64,000 nt of DNA from Ophioderma brevispina (GCA_023653785.1 JAMKCH010058182.1:62001-126000), one strand, 5' to 3'; numbered from the stretch's first letter, positions 1 to 13,310 are shown. Notes: generated by a model from the sequence alone, not told the origin. Numbers and translations: made by a program.

Positions 1-22
1 GGTTGTTTCGTCTGCCATCGTT

Positions 23-300
23 TGAGTCTATCTTTACCACAGCCAGCACACCATACGACGCGCCCCGAGCACTCCACACAGGGCCCACAGTACACATACA
101 CACGTCTCTCTCTGTCACGTCCACGATCACTGTCACACACACACACACACACACCACACACACTCTCTCTCATCTCACACAGCACTCGCGCGCGCGCACG
201 ACAACATCACACTCACACCGCACTACACATCAGCACACACACACACGGCCAAAGCAATCCCTGTCCGCCTCTTGCAGACGACACAAAAATGTCTAATGCA
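23..300. repeat. CA/CT-rich microsatellite region
   Basis: A low-complexity stretch dominated by CA, CACA, CTCT and GCGC runs, with the purest part at 130-155 and 225-247. The open frames through it are products of the repeat. Confidence 0.85.
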
Positions 301-589
301 TATTTTTTGAATCAAGATGGATCGTTTATATGAGCTAATAAGCTCTAATAGGATGGGTCCGAAAATATTTTTGATTTTGGGTGCTACGCCCTCTGGGAAG
401 TAAAACATTCTTGCCACCCATAATGTTTTTTATAAAAGCGTGTATATGTAAAATTTGTTGGGTATGTCAATTGCAGAAGTTGCAGCATTTTCGAGAAAAG
501 ATAAAATGCATTGCATAATAGTGCTCGGTCAAGGCCGTGTTCCTGTTCCAGGTGTTGCTCGTTGGTTAAGATAGCGAGTGTGTTCAGAG

Positions 590-1036
590 CTCATCGACCA
601 ATCACAATACGTTGTATGAATGATCGATCTGGAATACGTCGGGCAATCAGGCTGGTCAAGAAAATGGCGACGGACTTTCCAACGATCCGTCGCGAGTGGG
701 CACTGAAAAACTTGTTGCGTGTTCATGTGTAAATCTCCCTCTGGAGGACACCGTTGAAAATCTGTTCAGGTACGAACCAACTTGGTGCTCGCATTCGTTT
801 AAAATGTGCTCACGAGATGGAAGTTTTAAGATTGTTTTGAGGGCACAAGGTTGCACTGGAATCCGAGTTTGTAAACTGTGCATGTGATCCTCTGAGCTTG
901 TTGACTTGCACAAGTACTCGTGAAAAGTATCACGCCCACATGAATTGTACCCAGAATGTACCGATAACCGAGGGCATTGCCAAAGGAGTTCCATGCGAGT
1001 GCTACAAACACAAAGTTCGTGTAACAAAACGATGAA
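590..1036 (+). other. Unidentified protein-like stretch, two frames
   Basis: Two plus-strand frames read like a real protein. From about 625 to 885 one frame contains TEKLVACSCVNLPLEDTVEN and later MCSRDGSFKIVL. From about 840 a second frame contains EFVNCACDPLSLLTCTSTRE and then CECYKHKVRVTKR before a TGA near 1,034. The switch could be one frameshift near 840. A CCAAT-containing sequence (CGACCAATCACAA) lies at 595-607, and an ATGGCGACGG in good context at 664 is in a third, short frame. No family was recognised. It may be a decayed mobile-element ORF or a degenerate host gene. Confidence 0.3.
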
Positions 1037-1039
1037 TAG

Positions 1040-4000
1040 GAAATCGTAGAAGAGAGATCAGGAGAAAGAGATGAGATTAGGACGTGACTCCAACAAAGCG
1101 GGTAAGGTTTATTACTTCGTATCTCAATGTATCACACAGCGGCTATGGAGCGATCAGACTCGGTCCAGGCATAGACCACGTGATTTTATTTTATATGTCA
1201 ATCAAGTCAACTGAAACAAACAAGACAAACAAACTTACTGTTGACAGCAGAAACAACTTTTAAACTGGGTCACGGGCCTAGCTACCGAACTTTTGGAGAG
1301 AGCTTTTCCTGTAGTCTATTGGTAATTTGAACGGCTTCATTGCCAAAAATTATTACAACAATGAAGATTTTGAATGTAAATTAGTTTTCATCGTCGTTTG
1401 ACTGCATATAAGTTGAAAGACTTCTAGGTATGGTGTCCGAGAAGTTTAAAGTTGAATCCTTCCCACACCGGGTCGTATGTAGGTGGAGCGGGTGGCTTCG
1501 TAAAAGGAGTACTTCTACCATGAGGACTTTTTTATCTTGAGGCGGTGACGCAGCAATCACGGTAGAGCACTGTCCGTATACAGATAACCTGTAGCCGAGT
1601 GTAAATGAATAGGCTCATAGGAAAAAAGTCGCCAATATGTCGAGCTACAGTAAAGAATTGTTCATAGTTAATCCTCGCTCTTAAAACAAGGCACACACTA
1701 CCCGTGAGAGAAGGGCCTTTTATCATAATTAGATGCATAAAATTTGATATTTTGGGAAGGGGAGGGGAGAATAATAATGAGATCCAAATTCACTTTCATG
1801 GGAAAGTCCTTCCAACGATAATTGTTATAGTTCCACAAACAGTGTTAAAGCGTGCAATACAGCGTCCATTACGTCTAACATGGGTTGGAAAGGCCAATGG
1901 TAGATGATTTGTATTATTTTTTATTCTGGTATGAACACTCTCAGACTTTGAATATTTCAAGGTCCCGTGTACTCTTATTCCAGTGTCCATAAATAAAATT
2001 TTCAAAAAGTGGATTAATGTTTTTTTTAAAAGATGCCACTGGGACTGCTTAAGAGTTAGTACATTTTACCCCCATGGTGCATATTTTGTGAGCTAAGAAA
2101 CTCTGTTACTATCTTGTTTTTTATTGACATCAAAATCCGTTTTTAACCCTTCTACTGCCCTGTACTCACAATATGTTCGAAAGTTGCATAACTAAAATGA
2201 GTATTAATTTTTTTTTTGTATGATGGGACATGTCATTTTTTTATGATACCATATTACATATTTAAATATGCACATGACTTGGTGTGGTACGACCTAATAC
2301 GCAAGAGATGTTCCAAATGTTGTATTGGACAGCAAGTAATAAGTAGAAAACCAACCCACTAAAGGTTTTGTGGACTTGCGTAGCTAACAGTAGTCCAATC
2401 CATAGAGAACTGTACTTTGATTTTCTGTCATACACGACTGAACATACACTATTATTTTGCGTTACCTAAGACAGGTAATTCAGCTTAGTCATTGTGTGCA
2501 TGGTAGCATTGCCAATAGTGCAATAAACCTGTGGATTCCTAAAAGAGAGTAGTATGCGTCTTTCCCGTGGAAATGTCTCAATTTAGATTTTTTACTGGTT
2601 TTACATATAAAAATAGGATTAGTTGGTCAGGGACGAAGGTCGGAGACACTTTTTTTGTTCAGATACGATGAATAAAACATTTATAGAAGAAAACCATTCT
2701 GTGGTTTCAGGTTGGGAATACTTGCTCTGAGTCTCATTTTTGATGGTTTTGACATCATAAAGACTAACTCAGCAGCTGTGACAGAAATATTAAAGAATTT
2801 GGTCATTTAATTTCTCTGTTCATAAGTTATTTTTTTTGTTTTTGTTGGCACTAAATGTTTGAATATAAGTTTTGCGTTCCGTTGTACCACCATGAGCTTA
2901 TAATGATGATGTGGTTAGCATTCTGAGTAATTATAGAATTTGCTTGTAAGGATCAGATATTAACATGCACATTTCTCGTCAAAAGCAGTCTTACAGCAGG
3001 AATTAAGAGCATGTCTTTGTCTATATTTCTTTCAGTGCTGATTAGCGACGGCCCCTCTGATTTTCAAACCTCGTTTGGGGCTTTCATTTCAAGGGCGTGG
3101 TTCCGGATTTGCTGTCTCTTTTTTCGTACAAGTGATCATGAGGAACTTGGCACTGTGCAACCACTCGCTCACCACAATAGTTGTATCACAAACTTAAGAT
3201 ATGGGGTTTGATTGGCTAAAATTCAGGAACGAACATGAGAGCAAAGGTGCAGGCAGCGTCATCCGATAGCAAACCGAGATTGCGTGTCTCCGGGTAAGTA
3301 TTGCCCAGAATTATCTAGTTGTCGTGTACTTAATATGGGGATTATATAGCAGTCATGCAGTCAGTCATAATGATAATCCCCGTGAAGTCTTGAGACTGGA
3401 CCTAGGTCAATGAATAGTTACACATGAAGAGAATGACCAATAATGTATGCTTTCCTGTAACTGTACGATCCGCACAGCAACCATTCAATTTGTATTAAAA
3501 GTTAGTAGCTCTACTGATGTTCATATGGATCAGCGAACTGGAAAATTAATGTTTCCCAAGAAGGCAAATCAAGGTGATCATGAGAAAGTATGGCCACATC
3601 CCGTACCGTTTTTGTAATATTTTGTTTGAAAAGCAGAAATGAACATACCATGTCAAACAAAAAAACGGATTTTGCCAGGGAAGGAGCGTTTACCCGATCT
3701 GCTGGCGGATCAGTCAATGATAGGGTGTAAAAAAATCTACCGTAATCATGGAAAAACAAGCTGCTCAAATGAGATAACATCGTTTTGGGGCCGGATCATT
3801 GGTCGTGTAAACTTCTGAATAAATGGAAAAATCTTCAGCAAAATTGGCTCTATAACACAATTTTTCGTTATAAAAATTAGCAACACTATAATCGCAACGC
3901 TACTTGGGAAAAAAATCAAACTGTGTGGAATGATGGTCTTAGGTGTATTGGTTTAATGGACATGTTCAGTTAGGGGTAACAGAGCACATTCTGTTTGTAT

Positions 4001-4850
4001 TCAAGGTTTCCCTGAGGTATCCTGGTGAATAGCTTTTCACAAAAACTATGAACTTTATTTAATTCTGATCTTGCGGGTTTTGTGTTATAAGCAAGTTGTT
4101 TTCCAACGGCCGTGTGTGGCCATTGTGGCGCGGTACTTTCTGTCCGTATTCTAAAAAAGTGTGACCGAAAGTATGGCCTTTCTAATAGTCTACGTGTTTG
4201 CTAAGGGGGGGCTAACGGGTTCAGTATAATAAACTGATCTCTGCACTCTGGGGGGGGGGTTAGGTTAAGTAGGGTGCCATTGGGACGAATTGTGGATCAC
4301 ACAATGTCCCTTTTAAGCACCAAACCACTATTAATTGTTTAGAAACAGATTGTACAAAGATTGGATTGGCAATCAGAATCCATATAAATATCCATTATAT
4401 GCAATTTTCCAGAGATAATGACGGCCTTAAGGGGAGTGATATGCCCTCAGTTTGCTTCTGTAATACATACCGGTTTTTTACTCCAAGGTAAAAAAAACAC
4501 CCTGAATATCTAATGGTGCATTGTACACACTTTATTATATATTTGACTTCTGCATTAATTATTGGCAAACTGAGGGAGGCGCCATTAGACATTAAGGATT
4601 CATAAGTTTTAAAATAATGGCCCACCAGTGAACGTTTTACACACAAAAACTTCTCTACCTAATGACTGCTACAATTACCTTAATCGCCAACAAATTATAT
4701 TTAATATTTTTTCATTGAACAAGAAAATAAAGCCTATGCACCCTTCCCCTCGAGGTTAAATTAACATACCTTTTACAAATTAAGAGGTGCTATAGTTGGG
4801 AAAAAACTTGGAAAGTTTCCTATAGAAATTCCTATTGATATATCCAAAAA
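1040..4850. other. AT-rich stretch without recognisable genes
   Basis: No supported exon was found. A weak plus-strand candidate first exon is an open ATG frame at 3,235-3,293 that ends at CCGG before GTAAGT, but no partner exon was recognised. A minus-strand open frame at 3,511-3,780 looks moderately protein-like, but matches no known family and has only a weak donor (CATG before GTATGT). Confidence 0.4.
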
Positions 4851-6385
4851 AACCAAATTTAGACTATATAAATGTAGACTATATAAATGATAGATAATCT
4901 TTTGGAAGTTTTTGATTGATCATCAGAAGAGGGTTACGCTACTACAATTAAACACCCTTCCCCCGGTGTATGCAAAATACATGGCCAAAGTTGGTATTTA
5001 CACTTAGTTTATCTTTTAAAAATGCACCTCTTTGTCTTTTTTTTCCCTGCAAATCCGGACAGAGGCATTCGGTTTGGGTTTGGGCCTTATATTCACTAAA
5101 ATCACATACTGAATATACCTGAAAGTGTTACTTGCATTAAACAAAGTCGCAATAAAGCCTAATCTTGATCTAATCATCCCTTAATTCTGTTAAAACCACG
5201 GGATAAGCTGGTTATAGCAGCCCGACGGTGAACCATATTAAAATTCAACTCCATTCGCCTTGCGTCCGGTAACCGGCTGCAATTCCTACAAAGCGGTGGC
5301 TCCAACACATTAGGAATATCCTTCCATGAGTTTCACGTTTATGACTGCTGAATTCTGCAAAAATTCTCTGCGGGACTTTTGTGCCAATCCGTCACAATTT
5401 TCCAAGGTCATGTCAACTTTCAATTTGCCATACCCGGCAGGAATTAAAGGTATTCTAACCCCGATCGATCTGTGCAAAATTTTGCGTACTTTCGTCGATA
5501 TGCGTACCAGAACCCTTTCCGTTCATCTTACAATCGAACATCCTATGGTCCATTAATAAGACCTGAAGATAGGAAACCTAGTCTCGTACCAGCGGTTTAG
5601 ATATGACTGCATTCAATCTTCTGCAAGCGCTTTCACAGGCCTGAATTATCTGGATTTTTTAAATACTTATTGGAAGCATTCGGATTATCTTGGATGAGCA
5701 TCACAGCAGCACTGAGGCCACCCACATAATCCTCTGCACGCAAACATATCCGACTGGACTGTGTGTTGACATGACTCCATTTCTTTGTTCGTCTCTGTGA
5801 AGGTAACTTTCCGTTCACGTTTATACAACACCTACTACGCTACAGAGTACACGATCATGAACGGGTACACGAACGCAATATAATTAATACGCGTCTGAAT
5901 TTGAAATTGTTATACCTTATTTATTCAAGTCCAAAAGAACATAACATGACAAGTATGAAATTCTGCCGACCGATTGGTATTATCATACTCCTTCCCTAAC
6001 TCAGTCATCACTTCCTAGACGTAGACTCAAATTACCGCCAGGTCACCGTCCCCTCTGTGTTTAGTTTTTATCGATTTTTACCAAATGTTCCCCACATTTA
6101 TAACGATGATTTACTAAACTTGGATTACCTATAAGATCAGCACACCTTCCGTAGCACATCTAACGGCTGCAATATTATCCTGATGTGAACATGTGCCACT
6201 GGAAAGCCGTTGTTTATGAGCCACATTCTGCTAGGTAACTCTCACTTCCATCACAGCAACCTCCAAACATTTTGTGAGACTTGATCCGCGCCAAATTCAA
6301 CGCTTGTTAAGGCTGCTGAAGCCCCGCGAAAACCAAGCTGTCTGCCTACGACCTTAAATATTCAAATTAGAGTTATACCCTAATA
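4851..6385. other. Stretch without recognisable genes
   Basis: Contains a short direct repeat (TAGACTATATAAATG twice near 4,860-4,889) and two unidentified open frames around 5,326-5,556 (plus) and 5,633-5,818 (minus). Neither has a family signature or convincing splice sites. Confidence 0.35.
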
Positions 6386-6389
6386 CTAT

Positions 6390-7790
6390 AATAACTGATT
6401 TGTAAAGCCCCTAATTGCCAAAGGATCAGGCGCTAGAAAAGAGAACCTAAGCAAAGAGATGGAGCGAACCCAACCAACTATATTTTGGAAAAGAGATGAG
6501 TTTTTTTGAGAGCCTTTGATGGATGCTTTAGTGGAAGCATTCTTGATGGAGTAAGGTAGCACAATTCCACAGCCTGGCCCCAACAATAGAAAAGCTCTAT
6601 CACCAGCCTACTTATGAGATTTCTGAACCACAAGACAGTGTGCCTTGATGAGCGGAGTGATAGTGGATTTCCTGAGATTATGAACAGAGAGAGAGTACCA
6701 GGTGATGAATTTCCAGAAGCTTTTAGACCTGCACCATGTACTTGAATTGAATCGTTGGGAAACCGGTAACCATGTTTCATGAGTAGGGGCGATTGTATGA
6801 GTATGTTTCGGCTTCTTGAAGATCATTCTAGCACTTGTTTTGCAGTCGTTGGAGTCGTGTGGATTTTCTTGGAAACCCATTAAGGAGAGAAACAGCAGTA
6901 GTCCAGCCTGAAGAATTTAGCACGACCCGCATTGTGTACAAGCATTGAGTCCAATCCTTCTTATCCGTACTGAGATTGCGGATCTGCCAGTTGATAGAAC
7001 TACAAAGATGAGTAATATGATCTGACATTGTCAAGAATTACAAAACTAACCCAAGTTCTTAACCCGGGTATTGGAAGGGATTTCCCGGCCGTCCAAATGA
7101 AAGCTATGATGGTGAAGGCGTTCTTAATGTGAAGAGAGGAGATAATGAGAAACTCAGTTTTTGGTCAATTTTCATCATAAGTTTGTTGGTGATCATCCAG
7201 GATTTTAACTCCTTAACACAGAACGAAAGCTTAAACAAAGCACCCCCCCCAAACACATCGCCCAGGGAGGGCCGGGCGGGGGATCAAAAATAAAAAAACA
7301 TCTGCACATCATCGGCGTATATATGATAATCAATAGAGTGCCTGCGAATGATATGACCAATGACATGAGAATAGTAAACGAAGGGACTGGGGGCCACAAC
7401 AGATCCCGGTGGACCCCCATATCTAAAGAAGAGATCTTTAGACAGAGTGGCCATTCACACGACCTGGCTGGACCTATCACACAAATATGACATGAACCGT
7501 CACTCCAGTTCCCTTGAAGGACAACGTCTTCTGAAAGAGCTGTAAAGGTTGTCATGATCAACAGTGTCGAACGCGGCAGATAAGTCGATCATCACCAAGA
7601 CACACCTGTGGTTTCAATAGTCTAAGGAACTATCCTGAACAGAAAGGACCGGGCCAGTTTCGGTGCTATGGGACAAGCGGTTGGGTAGGTTAAGCTGACT
7701 GTAAGGCCTTCAGACAGTTGTTGGAATCAACATAGGATGTTACCTGGGAGGAGGATTACGACCTTTTCAATAATTGACCACAAACAAAGG
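6390..7790 (-). mobile_element. Decayed LINE, L2-like, reverse transcriptase and C-terminal part
   Basis: The minus strand keeps the order of a non-LTR reverse transcriptase. First comes SYVDSNNCLKALQSA near 7,700 and the catalytic motif A region (MIDLSAAFDTVDH when read through one frame change) at about 7,555-7,606. Then follow a broken GVPQGS-like block and YADD region near 7,290-7,420, and the C-terminal part with HLCSSINWQIRNLS, SLLNGFPRKSTRLQRLQN, IFKKPKHTH, WLPVSQR and VVQKSHK between 7,020 and 6,610. Many frameshifts and stops show it is inactive. The order and motifs fit the L2/CR1 group. No intact endonuclease region was seen. Confidence 0.8.
7253..7300. repeat. C/G-rich patch inside the LINE remnant
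   Basis: Contains CACCCCCCCC and GGGCGGGGG runs close together within the RT region. It looks like local homopolymer expansion rather than a separate element. Confidence 0.3.
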
Positions 7791-8776
7791 GGCAGATTCG
7801 ACATAATAACAATAATACAGCATTTGCTTTTCAGTTTTGAGTACCTCACGCAATGTTTGTAAATACTTTTCATAGGCTCAAAAGCTGATGAGACAGTTAC
7901 AACAAAGCACGCAATTTACTTCAATTAATTCTTATGAGTTTGATGAGACAGTTACATGTAAAGTATGTTGCAAAAAGATTGGTTATTTTTTCTACGCCAT
8001 ATCTGGACCGGATGTCTCTACAAAGTCTGTATAGTGATATGGTGGTGATCGTGCTGCGCAGAGATCTTATTTAATAAGTGGGAATTCGGCAGTCGCCTTG
8101 CCTCAAACAGGGCTCAATCAGTATATCCCAACTGGTGCATGGGTGTTTAACCGTGCAAGCTAGCAGTATTTTAAAAATACAGTCTGTCCTCGAAAATTTC
8201 CCCCCTTGCGTTCTACTGCTATCATTTTGAGCCAAAATCAGGCTAAATCCAACCTTCCAAAAGTCGATTTTCTTCCCTATTGGAGGCAATTAGTTGGGTC
8301 ATTTACAGTTTAAGGACTCACGGTATTAGCCTAGCATGAAATTTCTATAAAATGATCAAGGATTTTTTTTTTTTTTTTTACTAGGATTGTTACCACTTTA
8401 TTCCGTAAGAGTCCTTTACTCGATCTACTCATGGAAATATCTTATACACCAAGGACACGCCATTATTTTGGCCACTATCAATGCCGAAACAAGTGATGAT
8501 GGGGTCTCTAGTAAAACTACCAAAGGAGGGGCGGGTGGTACCAGTCACATATAGGCCTACAATTGAAACTCATCTTGAACACTTGTGGATTTCAGTGACT
8601 CACGCAGATTGATATTCTACTCTGCCAAAATAGAGGTTGGTTTAATGAAAACTAAACCGGTCACCAAGTTCTATTCGTGGATTAAACCTCTTTCAAAGGC
8701 AAAGTACATCTATTGGGGAGTTTCCTTAACCTGACACACTTTTTTGCTGACCCACACTTATGAAGTCGGAAACCGT

Positions 8777-8805
8777 AACGGAATAAACAGGTGCTTTATT
8801 CCGTT
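8777..8805. repeat. Hairpin with AATAAA on both strands
   Basis: AACGGAATAAA (8,777-8,787) and its exact reverse complement TTTATTCCGTT (8,795-8,805) flank a 7-base loop. The same CGGAATAAA core occurs as hairpins at 14,733 and 18,239. Confidence 0.7.
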
Positions 8806-8809
8806 TTGA

Positions 8810-8932
8810 GTCAACTATGCACCGACTAAAAATGGGGTTAAAAATATTGACCATTTTTGTGGTCAAAAACGTGTGAAATGACCTTTTTTGGTCATAATTT
8901 TGACCCCATTTTTAAGTCGGTGCATAGTTGAC
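8810..8932. repeat. Foldback repeat, 35 bp arms
   Basis: GTCAACTATGCACCGACT at 8,810 and AGTCGGTGCATAGTTGAC ending at 8,932 are inverted copies. The arms extend through AAAAATGGGGT with few mismatches. A smaller inverted TTGACCA...TGGTCAA lies in the loop. Confidence 0.8.
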
Positions 8933-8998
8933 TTGGCGTTTTTAGTGTGTATAAGCGGTGCATGTCTGCTGAATTCGCCAAACTTTTTCCAAACTTTT

Positions 8999-9560
8999 TA
9001 GTAGAGTAGATATGTGCATGAATTGTGCACTTGGTGATAAAAGCATGAAATTTGGCACACAGTTTGATCATGTTCTAAGAAGGATTTTTGGCTATAGGGG
9101 CATCGCAGATTTTTCGTGTAACAAAAATGGTGGCCATTTTCCAAATGGCGGCCATTTCTGGTATTTTAGCTCTTTTGATGGATTAAATGTGTTTGTTTTG
9201 GGCTACCAAAACTTGATTTGTAGCACAGAGCAATGCCTAAAATAGAAATTTATTTATGGGTAACTATTCTTTAACAGAAATGGTGGCCATTTTCCAAAAT
9301 GGCTGCCATTTCCCATATTTTACCAATTTTCATCGACTGAATATGCATATTTTTTTTCTAACAAAGCATATTTTTTATCACGCAGCAATGCAAAAATAAA
9401 ACCTGTAAATAGGCAAACAATACCAATTTTTTTATGTTACTAAGTGCAGACATTTATGTTACACAGCAATGCCAAATACAACCTGTAAATAAGCAATCAA
9501 TACAAGTGGCAGACATTTAAAAATAGTCGCCATTGCTTGTTTTATCTATGCTTTGCAGAC
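8999..9560 (+). repeat. GGCGGCCAT-rich repeat, left copy
   Basis: Starts TAGTAGAGTAGATATGTGCA and contains CACTTGGTGATAAAAGCATG, CTATAGGGGCATCGCAGAT and several ATGGCGGCCAT-type motifs. An inverted, diverged copy lies at 16,797-17,243. Confidence 0.75.
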
Positions 9561-10224
9561 TGAATAAACTAAAAACATTTAAGAATGGCTTTTGTTAGTT
9601 TTGTTTGATAACAAAAGATTGTGAACATTTCCACAAAGGGAGGCTTTTATGTTATGGTATGGTCTAATGATACGAGCATATAATATTGCACAATAATACA
9701 GGTATACCCGTTAAAGGGCTCAGCTGCCACACATGACAACAATGGCAGACAATTATTCTCTTTACCAGTGTTTTACATAAATCCTATGCACTGAATCCCT
9801 TGTTGTGGTTACGATCTTATCCATTATTATTTTAATTATGTGTAATAGGTTTTTATTTGCCGGCAATGTATTGCTAATGCCAACCGCCCTTGCAATTTTG
9901 TTGTAAAGCATCCAATGATGTGATAATTATATGCTGATTTCTGTACCTACCCAAAGAGTACGCATATTTTGGTCAATAGGATTACCAAAAGTCTGCTAAC
10001 TTCAGATCAGGTGCATGCACACTTTTTTGGTGTAATCAATCAGGGCTAAAAAACCCAGTGTTGCGAAGTCATCAGTGGCCGTGTCAATGTGGAACTCATT
10101 TTAAGATTGACAAACAGAGCATCTTCTTCTAACTTTGGCCGTAAAAGTCTACCTCAAGCAAGATTATTAGTAAAAGCAGAATATTCGGTAACTTTACTAA
10201 CTGAGGGTGCCCTCAATTTTCGAA

Positions 10225-10545
10225 CAAATTAATTTTTTTGGCATATCCATAATGCTTGTTCATATACTAATCACTTGTGAATAGCTAGCTCAAATCGAAT
10301 CCTTCATATAGAAAAGTACAACTTTTATCAATTCCGGATCCGGATTTTTGGTTATAACACATAGCCTAGGGCACTGTATACTACACACAAGGTTTGCTAC
10401 CGGAAACAAAATCCGATTCATCTCAAACTTTGGCAATTGGCATTTAGGTGACTATCTTTAGTTCTAGTTTACAATTTTTAATAAATACACGAAAAATATA
10501 TTTCAAAATCCTGAGTCACCTTTAATAAAGCACAATCTTGATATA
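10225..10545 (+). repeat. Dispersed repeat, copy 1
   Basis: Shares ATAATGCTTGT, AGCTAGCTCAAATCGA, CCGGATCCGGA, AAATCCGATTCA and a CTGAGTCA end, in the same order and orientation, with 43,730-44,370. This copy lacks the foldback insertion found in the other. Confidence 0.75.
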
Positions 10546-11049
10546 TTGGCCTAATGAAGAGGCCTCTAGACATGTCAAATAGATAAATTGATAATTATAT
10601 ATTTCTTTCTCCCTTTTTATCAAAACGACAAAAACAATTCATAGATAAACTTCTCTGTGAAAACAACAATGATAATGTAATACCACATATTGAATATTAG
10701 AGAAATACTTTCAAACTATACGTGCACCAATAGATAGAATAGAAAGACAATCCAGTTTGTTTCCTACTAAGAACATATGAGGATACCTCTGAATCATCAG
10801 CTGTGAGGATCTGTGTTTATTTACCCCACCAATGACATTGGTGAAATTTGATCTTTCCTGGGTTCAGATGCCTTAACCCTACCTAATCGGGTTAAAACAA
10901 CTAGCCTGACAGCAAAGTGAAGAAATAAAGAATAAGAAGACAGAAAAAGTTCAACACTATCATATTAAGAGCTCTTGTTTATGGAACCAATTCAGTTGGT
11001 AATCTATTTATGTTCTTGACAATGGATTTCAAGGACAAAACGATCAGGC

Positions 11050-12100
11050 TGCATTGAACTCACTGAACCTTGGTCATTTCTCGTTCTGGGAGACCAGCGG
11101 GCTAGCCGTTGCAGGATCCAGCCGTGTAACAAAGTCCGTGGACCATCCAATGGGGCATTTTTCATCAAGGTATGTCAAAATTAACCACATTTTCCTTATC
11201 CAGTGCCGGGCAGCCTTGCATAAGTTGTGTAACATGATTTCTTCTTCTGATGAAGTCTCATATGGCAACCCAAGGTTCAGTGCTTCAGCTTGCGGATAAA
11301 AAACTGAATTTCCCAATGATGGATGGCTGAGAGTTGCTGATCTGCTAAAATGAGAGAACGAAGCACAACCTTCTCTTCGTCTTGTAATAAATACTTGCTT
11401 GTTGGTTTTGCATCAAGGATCGATGACTGCAATTCATGATTCAATATTATTTATGCTGCTCACACTCCCAAGGTGGAAAGACAAATAGAGCTCTCATCAG
11501 TGTAAACGACAGATTGACACCGTAGGCAGTAATGATATCCTGTAGTGGGGCCGAGAACAAGATGAATTCATAATTCGCAGTAACAGACCTGTGAACTCCA
11601 CAAATTGCCGCCATAGATCTATGAAGCAAATTTGATCGATCTAGATTGAGTTCGGTCATCTAGGTAGGAAAGAACAACTCAATGCTTTTCCACTTATTTC
11701 ATAGCCTTCAGGAGGGTTAAGAGCTGTTTATGATCAATAGTGTCAATGTGGCACTGAAATCTAATAACACTAACACAGCCTCTTTGTTTTGTCAAAGAAC
11801 ATCAAGATGTCATTCTCCGTCTGTAACAATGCAGGGTCCGCACTGTAAATTGAGGTATGCCGATGCATCGGAACATGGAGATCAATATCGCTTTAGATAA
11901 GTCTATACGGATTTCTATATCTTTGAATCACCTTTCCAAGAAATTGAATAGAGGGCGATAAGTTGAGAGGAGGTTTGTCCGAGCTGGCATTTCTTCACTG
12001 TGGGGGGCGGGAAAATAACAGATGAAATTGGCATGCGTGAGAGCTCGAGAAATACATCGATCCGCGCAGGGAAACTGGTAACAGATCATCTATACATAGT
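11050..12100 (-). mobile_element. Decayed LINE reverse transcriptase (outer element)
   Basis: The minus strand reads like the fingers-palm part of a non-LTR RT. It shows FLGKVIQRYRNPYRLI near 12,000, a broken HSTETALL region, VLVLLDFSATLTLLI near 11,760 (motif A, DFSAAFDTIDH in relatives), then ILFSAPLQDIITAYGVNLSF near 11,540 and a shifted Y.D motif near 11,495. Lower down, RHWIRKMWLILTYLDEK near 11,180 fits the WM..N.LKLN..K region. Frameshifts and stops are frequent. It probably continues the linker at 12,840-13,310, with another LINE end lying between. Confidence 0.7.
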
Positions 12101-12229
12101 TTTAAGAGACTGCAGTTTACGTTGTACGTTGAGTACGCACATGATCCAATTGACGTTATGCTAATAATTTATTGCCATGGACACAATGAAGAAACTTGTG
12201 GGGCAATAAACTAACTGGTGCGAGTAAAG

Positions 12230-12800
12230 ACTGTGAACTTCCTACAGACTTGATGAATTCTTCCTGAAGGCTCCCATGGTAGGAGAGACAACACAAACAC
12301 CTGGAAAGAGAGTTCCAAAGGAGGAACTGTCCTTGGAAGAAAGCACCTGTACAGCTGGTGCGCTGGTAATGATTTGGTACTTAATTGGGTGATAGTATCT
12401 AGTATTGGTCTGAGTCATTGGAGTTAAGATCTGTTGCTGATTAATGGTGACTATGTTGTTTTGTATTTATATAACATGTTCAAGCTAGCGCATTTCTTCT
12501 CCACTCCAGACTTCCATTAAAGTTCTTGTAACATGGAGGTGACACTGCTCTGCGCTGATATGTCCTGCGTGACCAAATCTGGGGCACTGGCGCTGGATGT
12601 TTTCAACCTTTGAGATATCTTTTGGCTGTGAGGGCTCCATACTGAACTGCACACTCCCATGGGGTCGGACGAGGCTTGAGATATGCTTGTCACGGATATC
12701 ATCGGCCAGTTCCTTAGGTTTCGTCGCAGGAGTCCTAACATCCTGTGGCTTTGTTGGTGATGTTGCCGCTATGTTTTTGCAGACATGTTGAACACCATGT
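12230..12800 (-). mobile_element. 5'-truncated CR1/Jockey-like LINE end (inner element)
   Basis: Minus-strand frames give LGLLRRNLRN, then SSVWSPHSQK, then QSSVTSMLQEL between 12,785 and 12,520, and FFQGQFLLWNSL near 12,320. This is the characteristic C-terminal end of CR1/Jockey-type ORF2 proteins (FLRRNLRNCP, YASSVWDPHTQKD, TSSVTSMLQ, NSFFPRTIRLWNSLP). It differs from the L2-like RT on either side, so it appears to be a truncated copy that landed inside an older LINE. Confidence 0.65.
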
Positions 12801-12839
12801 CAGTTGGAGAATGTCACGCCTATGTAAGGGTTAGCTGGA

Positions 12840-13310
12840 GACATTTGTAGCTGTAAGTAGTAGTATCATGTAACTGTTTACGCAGCTTCTTGATCTTGTT
12901 GTGAAAATTCTGGCAAAAACTGTTAGCAAGTTCTTTTGGACATTCATGGGTACATATGTAGGTTTCACTCTAGAAGTTTCTGACTACATGGAAAGGTTCG
13001 TCGGTTAATGTAGTAATCTGGTTGCTATACACGCCGTCTTGGCTTTAGCAAGAAGAGAGTTTGTATTCAACATGATCCTTGGAAGCTTCCTTGCATACTG
13101 TGAGCCCAGTATGTGAAACTCTGCGCTCCAGCCACGTGTCCCTGTTCCTTCTTCTCATTCTCAAGGCATCTGAACACCAAGGAGCATGAGTATGGAGAAT
13201 TAGAGTTTTAACTGACGAGTGAGCATGTTCATGAATTGGTCTTAAGATGATAAGGTTGTTGTAATATGCATTATACAGAGAAGTGCAGTTAGCAGCTAAG
13301 AAAACCACAG
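12840..13310 (-). mobile_element. LINE linker between endonuclease and RT (outer element)
   Basis: Minus-strand text APWCSDALRMRRRNRDTWLE then HTGLTVCKEASKDH (13,045-13,200), followed by CPKELANSFCQNFHNKIKKL (about 12,900-12,960), matches the basic linker between the endonuclease and RT of L2/CR1 LINEs. The endonuclease itself was not recognised further upstream. Confidence 0.6.
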
